The notes beneath the pieces are model-generated. The model had not been told where the DNA came from, ran no database searches, and saw only the letters and a list, made by a program, of their open reading frames with translations. Position numbers and translations under genes: made by a program. DNA of 64,000 nucleotides from assembly GCA_965649825.1 (NCBI GenBank), contig OZ287707.1, forward strand, positions 682,001 through 746,000, read 5' to 3'. How positions within the stretch are numbered: position 1 is the first letter of the stretch; each line of letters opens with the position of its first letter. The DNA comes from Penicillus capitatus (Eukaryota > Chlorophyta). Below are positions 60,339 to 64,000 of this stretch, piece by piece.

Positions 60339-60902
60339 TCAGTTCATCATCCATAACACGCACAGAAGGAAGACAAACGTGTAATGCAGCTTCGACGCGA
60401 AGGAGAGTCGGACGAGCTTATTTTGACGCGTTGCCAAGATATTACACAGACGATAAAAACGCATAAAATCTGTAAAGTTCGGCTCCGTTTTACCGTGTGT
60501 CCAACACAGAACGCTCTCTTCGCAGACGGAATGTGCGCAGTTGCATGACAGTTGCATTGAACAGATATACCTCCGCGTCTTCCGTCGCGGGGTTAGTGAC
60601 AGCGCACGCAGTTGTCTAGTATTCCTTCCAGCGTACCGTCGTTGAAAAGGCTTTTGCAGTCGCCGGATTTCGGCAAGTTTTTCGACCACGTCTTTGGAGA
60701 GGAAAGCAAATCCAAGAATGCTGGTGCCCATCACAGCTACGTACCAGTTGATTAGGTGAGAGTTGCGAAGAATTTCGACGGAGTCGTGACAATGAAAGCA
60801 CTTGGAGCAAAGGGATGCTTCTGCAGGTGAAATCGTACTTTTTCTGCTGAGGATACTCGACGCTAATGTTTTTTCTAGCATCACGGACTTCGTGCAGCGC
60901 AT
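60339..60902 (-). CDS. Candidate two-span membrane protein (uninterrupted ORF)
   Basis: Not recognised. A 187-residue ORF with two hydrophobic helices (WYVAVMGTSILGFAFLSKD; LHYTFVFLLCVLWMMN at the very end). Cysteines cluster in SLCSKCFHCHDS and in QLSCNCAHSVCEESVLC. The length of the uninterrupted frame supports it, but the opposite strand is also partly open and no family match exists. Confidence 0.35.
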   Translation of the reverse strand: MRCTKSVMLEKTLASSILSRKSTISPAEASLCSKCFHCHDSVEILRNSHLINWYVAVMGTSILGFAFLSKDVVEKLAEIRRLQKPFQRRYAGRNTRQLRALSLTPRRKTRRYICSMQLSCNCAHSVCEESVLCWTHGKTEPNFTDFMRFYRLCNILATRQNKLVRLSFASKLHYTFVFLLCVLWMMN

Positions 60903-61261
60903 GTAGCGATGCCTTATTCGATGATACAGTGTTTCGCTCGAAAGTGCAACCGAAGTTCTTTAGTCTAGCTGGTTGTCACCAAATCGACGACAACAGGATG
61001 GTTCAACATTCAGCTTACATAATCCAAAGAGGTAGAATCATTGGCGTCGTTCTCGTCCAAGTAGGCGTTATAAGCGCCTTCATTGCTGTCCAATTAGCAC
61101 GCTTGTTTAACAGTAGAAGAAGGCTCGACAAAAAAAGCAGACGTAGCATTCGGCAAATCAAATCGAGTCATTCAAATGACTACAGATGTCCAACGTCGCC
61201 ACGGACACAGGCGGGGCAAGGAACAGGGGTAGTGCGCGTATTCTTCAGCCAACAGTGGTGA
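60866..61261 (+). CDS. Candidate single-span membrane protein, possibly a tetraspanin C-terminus
   Basis: An ORF with a Cys-containing lead (SRTSCSACSDALFDD, LAGCHQIDDNRMVQH), a membrane helix IGVVLVQVGVISAFIAVQLA and a basic cytosolic tail RLFNSRRRLDKKSRRS. The GC-then-helix-then-basic-tail order resembles the last loop and helix 4 of tetraspanins, but upstream helices were not found. It overlaps the end of the PAN-like gene on the other strand, so one of the two ends may be wrong. Confidence 0.3.
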   Translation: MFFLASRTSCSACSDALFDDTVFRSKVQPKFFSLAGCHQIDDNRMVQHSAYIIQRGRIIGVVLVQVGVISAFIAVQLARLFNSRRRLDKKSRRSIRQIKSSHSNDYRCPTSPRTQAGQGTGVVRVFFSQQW

Positions 61262-62060
61262 TAATCGCGTCTCCAAGTCCATGCTTGGCAACCTGTAGAG
61301 CATAGAGAATTAGAAAGAAGACCGCGAAAGTTATCGTTTCCCTACCGGGTGTATCTTGGCAGCGAATGGCGCAATCTCCAGGCTGCGTAATGCCTTCGAT
61401 TGCACGGTCTATCATATCGCCTCCGTGTCTGTCTTCGTCATACAGGTAGTGCGTGTTCGAAGGAACCTGTTGTCCAACACAACACAGCTTCTGATAGATG
61501 ACACAGCGGAAAGGTAAGCGTAGAACCTCTTCGCCGTCGTCTCTTCCGACACAATTTTGACAGGGTTGTGGATTTGCGGCAATGGACTTTGGCCAGCAGT
61601 GATCATGGTCAGTGCGGTAGATGAAAGCGTTGCAGCCTAATGCCCAAAACAAAAAGCGTCTTCAAAAGCGTAAAGAACTGACTGTTACCGCTCATAGCTT
61701 GGCATCGTCTGCAGCACGCTCCAGGATCGCCCAAGTTCAGGATAGGCTCGTTTACCAAGTCGTTTCCTACAAAGCATTCGTGAGTGAGGTAAGGAGTTGT
61801 CTCGTTTATCGCGATTGATACCAGGCCAATCCGTGCCAGTGAAGAGCCTAATGCATCCTATGAAGAACACGGTCTATGGCTGCCAAGAAACACGGCGACC
61901 GACATACGTAATTGTTTTAAAGAACGACTGAATGTCCTGATGCCACTTGTCGGCAGGGATTCGGCTCTCTGCAACACACCTCCGCGTCGGAACAAGCGCG
62001 AGGAGAACGTTTGCCGACCACGAGGACGAGCAACAGGGCGATTCCAATGATGTTACGCAT
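61245..62060 (-). CDS. PAN/apple-like type I membrane protein
   Basis: The signal peptide MRNIIGIALLLVLVVG is followed by a Cys-rich start (ACSDAEVCCREPNPC). After splicing, TGTDWPGNDLVNEPILNLGD then PGACCRRCQAMSGCNAFIYR and HDHCWPKS give the Gly-Asp strand and Cys pattern of PAN/apple domains (bind protein or sugar). FRCVIYQKLCCVGQQV and PGDCAIRCQDTPG add further cysteines, and a C-terminal membrane helix, ITFAVFFLILYALQVA, ends the protein. GT-AG introns: GTATCA...TTTGTAG (before GNDLV) and GTAACA...CATTAG (before GCNAF). Likely a surface protein. The first intron is less certain. Confidence 0.55.
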
Positions 62061-63116
62061 CGTATGGAGACGATTGTCAAGAGGACTGAAAACGAACTCC
62101 TCAAGTGAAAGTTAGCACCGCCACCAAAAAAAGGCGAGGAACGCAGAAGATGAAGATCGAGGAACGCGAGCCGTTTAAATACAGGAAACGCTGTGAATCC
62201 GTTGTGAAAAACGCAGCTATGAAGCAGCAATGACAGCTGTATTGCGAGTAACTGGGCGGAAAATAGCAGGTGCGAACACTGTGAGAAAAAGGCGCCATCT
62301 CATTCTGACAATACGATTTGTCAGCAAACCGCTCTGCGTCCCCTGTCTCGGCGCGAAGTTGCATTCAAGGTCGTGCATTTTTCAGTCAAGGCTTTAAGGG
62401 CAACGCTTTAGTAATTGCGACACATTTGGCACGTTTCTTAGTTTTTCGGTCGAAAAAGGGGAAGAAAGCTCCAAAAGAACTGCTTTTTGCGTCCCCCCAT
62501 AGGCTCGAGCTTACAGCTGTCAGTCCCGTACGGTCACTCGGCAGTAGACTTTGCTGACGCATAGATTCCGACTCTTTGACGAAAGTGCCGACCTACCGAG
62601 AAGTCGTAAAGGAGACAGCATTGGACACTCCGTGGGCAGCGTCGTTATTCAGTGAAGGAAGCGACGCATCGTTTTTGCCAAGAGAACCTTGCAAAAACGA
62701 ACTTTGCGCGAGTGCACGCGTTCGTTGAACGTTCTCCGTTGCGGACAACGTCGTTCAGAACGGAACTGGGATACGGTGCCTAGTGTGTGGATGCTGTATT
62801 TCCATTGATGACTCTCCGAGCCGGATACAGCGTGTTGAAGAATACTGAGCGTTCCGTAGGAGGTGGTGCACGTTGAGTTCACAAAAGCGTCGGCGAATAT
62901 AGAGGACATACGCATGGAACGGGCGGGACGACGCGTTTGCCTTCGTATGGCAACAAATGCTTACGCTTCGGAGTCTCCGAATTCGGGAACGACGTAACAA
63001 GCGGATGTGCAAGAGACATCATTGTCTAACTCATGGCTTCTGTCGGTCTTAAATTATCTCTTGTTCGTGTGCGCAAGGTGACGTGACTTGATAGAGCCGG
63101 TGCAAATCGGACGTGT
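62061..63116. other. Intergenic region
   Basis: About 1.05 kb between the PAN-like gene start and the duplicated methyltransferase segment. ORFs on both strands lack family signal and exon logic. No repeat or RNA gene recognised. Confidence 0.35.
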
Positions 63117-63152
63117 CTAGAGGAAGAAACGGTTGGTGCCGTGGAGGCTTGA
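63117..63152 (+). pseudogene. Fossil 3' end of PSMD13
   Basis: 36 bp corresponding to the last 11 codons and stop of PSMD13 (50762-50797), reading LEEETVGAVEA and stop against LELEQETVGAVEA in the parent, with GCA to GCC, GAA to GAG and CAA to GAA as the base changes. No PSMD13 sequence precedes it, so the breakpoint of the duplication is here. Confidence 0.9.
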
Positions 63153-63199
63153 AAATCAAGCGACGTTCATTCAGCACGTTTTAATTTGACGCATTCTTC

Positions 63200-64000
63200 A
63201 TGAAAGCAGTGGCTTGTTCTTCAGATGTTCCGCGTCGTGCGGCAGCGTACCGTACAGCCAATGTGGCAAAGGAACCTTTCAAGCAATCCATGGAGCGCTG
63301 GTACTCGGACTACGCAAAAACGTACGACCGAGACGGTTACCATACGCGCATCGCCGAGCGCCTGATCGAGAAACTCGACGTTCGAGAAGGCGATCGAATC
63401 CTGGACATCGCCACCGGTACAGGCCTGGCAGGATTCGCTGCACTGCGGAAGGCGGGGCAGAGCGGATCGCTGGTGGCCGTCGACATCTCGCCGGAGATGC
63501 TGGAAGTGGCAGCGCGCGATGCCGAATCGGAGGGGTTGCAGAATGCGGAGTTCGTCCTCTGCGACGCGCAGAACCTCGATCTGCCGGAGGAGAGCTTCGA
63601 CGATCTGATCTGTTCCTCGGCGCTGGTCCTTTTTCCAGATGCCGAGTGGACCTTGCGGTACTGGAAGGGATTCTTGGTATCCGGTGGCCGTTTGGCTGTC
63701 CACTGTTTTCACGAAAAGTCCTACGTCGCCGGCAAACTGATACAGACGGTGGCGGCAGAGCGCGGAGTGGAGCTCGTTTTCAGCGAACCCACAGGTACAC
63801 CTGAGAGATGCCGCAGATTGCTGGAGAATGCTGGCTACGATTCCATCGCGATCGACGAGGTTACAGGAGGAGAATACCGAACGTCGGAGAAAGTGATGTC
63901 GCTGTGGGATAGAATGATCCACCACCCAATGGTGCAGCTGCCGACTCGGATTCCGGACGCTGCCGACCTCAATGCCATGAGAGAGCGCTACCGCGAAATG
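63200..64000 (+). CDS. Class I SAM-dependent methyltransferase, copy 2 (partial at window end)
   Basis: Starts MKAVACSSDVPRRAAAYRTA and stays open to the last base. Identical to copy 1 over the SAM-binding core (ILDIATGTGLAGFAALRKAG and on through AEFVLCDAQ). It differs in an N-terminal block (WYSDYAKTYDRDGYHTRIAE against WYSDFAQGYDSDGRHKRIAE), in SSALVLFPD against SSAIDLFPD, and in the C-terminal block (GEYRTSEKVMSLWDRMIHHP against GKYQTLERFMTLWETMIDHP). Intact reading frame, intronless. It probably has a changed substrate rather than being a pseudogene. Confidence 0.9.
   Translation, partial: MKAVACSSDVPRRAAAYRTANVAKEPFKQSMERWYSDYAKTYDRDGYHTRIAERLIEKLDVREGDRILDIATGTGLAGFAALRKAGQSGSLVAVDISPEMLEVAARDAESEGLQNAEFVLCDAQNLDLPEESFDDLICSSALVLFPDAEWTLRYWKGFLVSGGRLAVHCFHEKSYVAGKLIQTVAAERGVELVFSEPTGTPERCRRLLENAGYDSIAIDEVTGGEYRTSEKVMSLWDRMIHHPMVQLPTRIPDAADLNAMRERYREM

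Larger units (their letters stand above)
63117..64000 (+). repeat. Daughter unit of the segmental duplication, cut by the window end
   Basis: Second copy of 50762-51726. It includes the PSMD13 tail, the intergenic stretch and the methyltransferase. Confidence 0.9.

Overview
The window is nuclear DNA of a compact, intron-rich unicellular eukaryote. Genes are broken by many short introns, mostly 44-70 nt, with GT-AG ends and a few GC-AG ends. Neighbouring genes lie tens of bases apart, and the products are eukaryotic throughout: spliceosome-associated proteins, the proteasome, p24 cargo receptors, an OCRL-type phosphatase and SMC5/6. A kinesin-9 homologue and a TBCCD1 homologue point to a cell that builds, or whose ancestors built, a cilium. 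Two complex I genes (NDUFAF7 and an NDUFB4-like subunit) argue against apicomplexans and dinoflagellates, which have lost complex I. WRKY and MLO homologues are families best known from plants. I cannot place the organism firmly. A gene-dense rhizarian such as a plasmodiophorid would fit the intron size and density, but that is a low-confidence guess.

Layout. From 0.1 to 31.8 kb the genes almost strictly alternate strand, in head-to-head and tail-to-tail pairs: CHERP-like (+), C2H2 zinc finger (-), WRKY (+), MMTAG2 (-), SDR-like membrane protein (+), pyroglutamyl-peptidase I (-), NDUFAF7 (+), p24/TMED (-), FAF2-like UBX protein (+), two unrecognised proteins (-,-), TCTP (+), BCKDH E2 (-), kinesin-9 (+), a multi-span membrane protein (-), NDUFB4-like (-), DHX35 (+), OCRL/INPP5B-like (-) and NSE4 (+). 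From 32.1 to 50.8 kb come an unrecognised secreted protein, a SANT-like tail-anchored protein, TBCCD1, ABITRAM/FAM206, an oligopeptidase B-like protein without its catalytic Ser and His, a small unknown, a very long LRR protein, a small conserved-looking protein, MLO and PSMD13/Rpn9.

From 50.8 kb the character changes. An intronless, GC-rich SAM methyltransferase directly follows PSMD13, and a second diverged copy lies at 63.2 kb at the window edge. The second copy carries the last 12 codons of PSMD13 with it, so the locus beside PSMD13 is the source. Between them are a GC-rich small gene, a small unknown gene, a cationic amino-acid transporter, repeat-rich DNA (a 49-bp tandem array and an 88-bp direct repeat), an RS-repeat protein built on a 30-bp minisatellite, and a poorly resolved stretch with candidate membrane proteins, including a PAN/apple-like type I membrane protein.

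Functional themes: mRNA processing (CHERP, DHX35, MMTAG2, RS-repeat protein), mitochondrial metabolism (NDUFAF7, NDUFB4-like, BCKDH E2), proteostasis (FAF2-like, PSMD13, peptidases), secretory and phosphoinositide traffic (p24, OCRL-like) and cilia. No viral, plasmid or CRISPR element was seen, and no tRNA or rRNA gene was recognised. Exon joins were worked out by eye from reading frames, so gene ends are firmer than internal exon borders.
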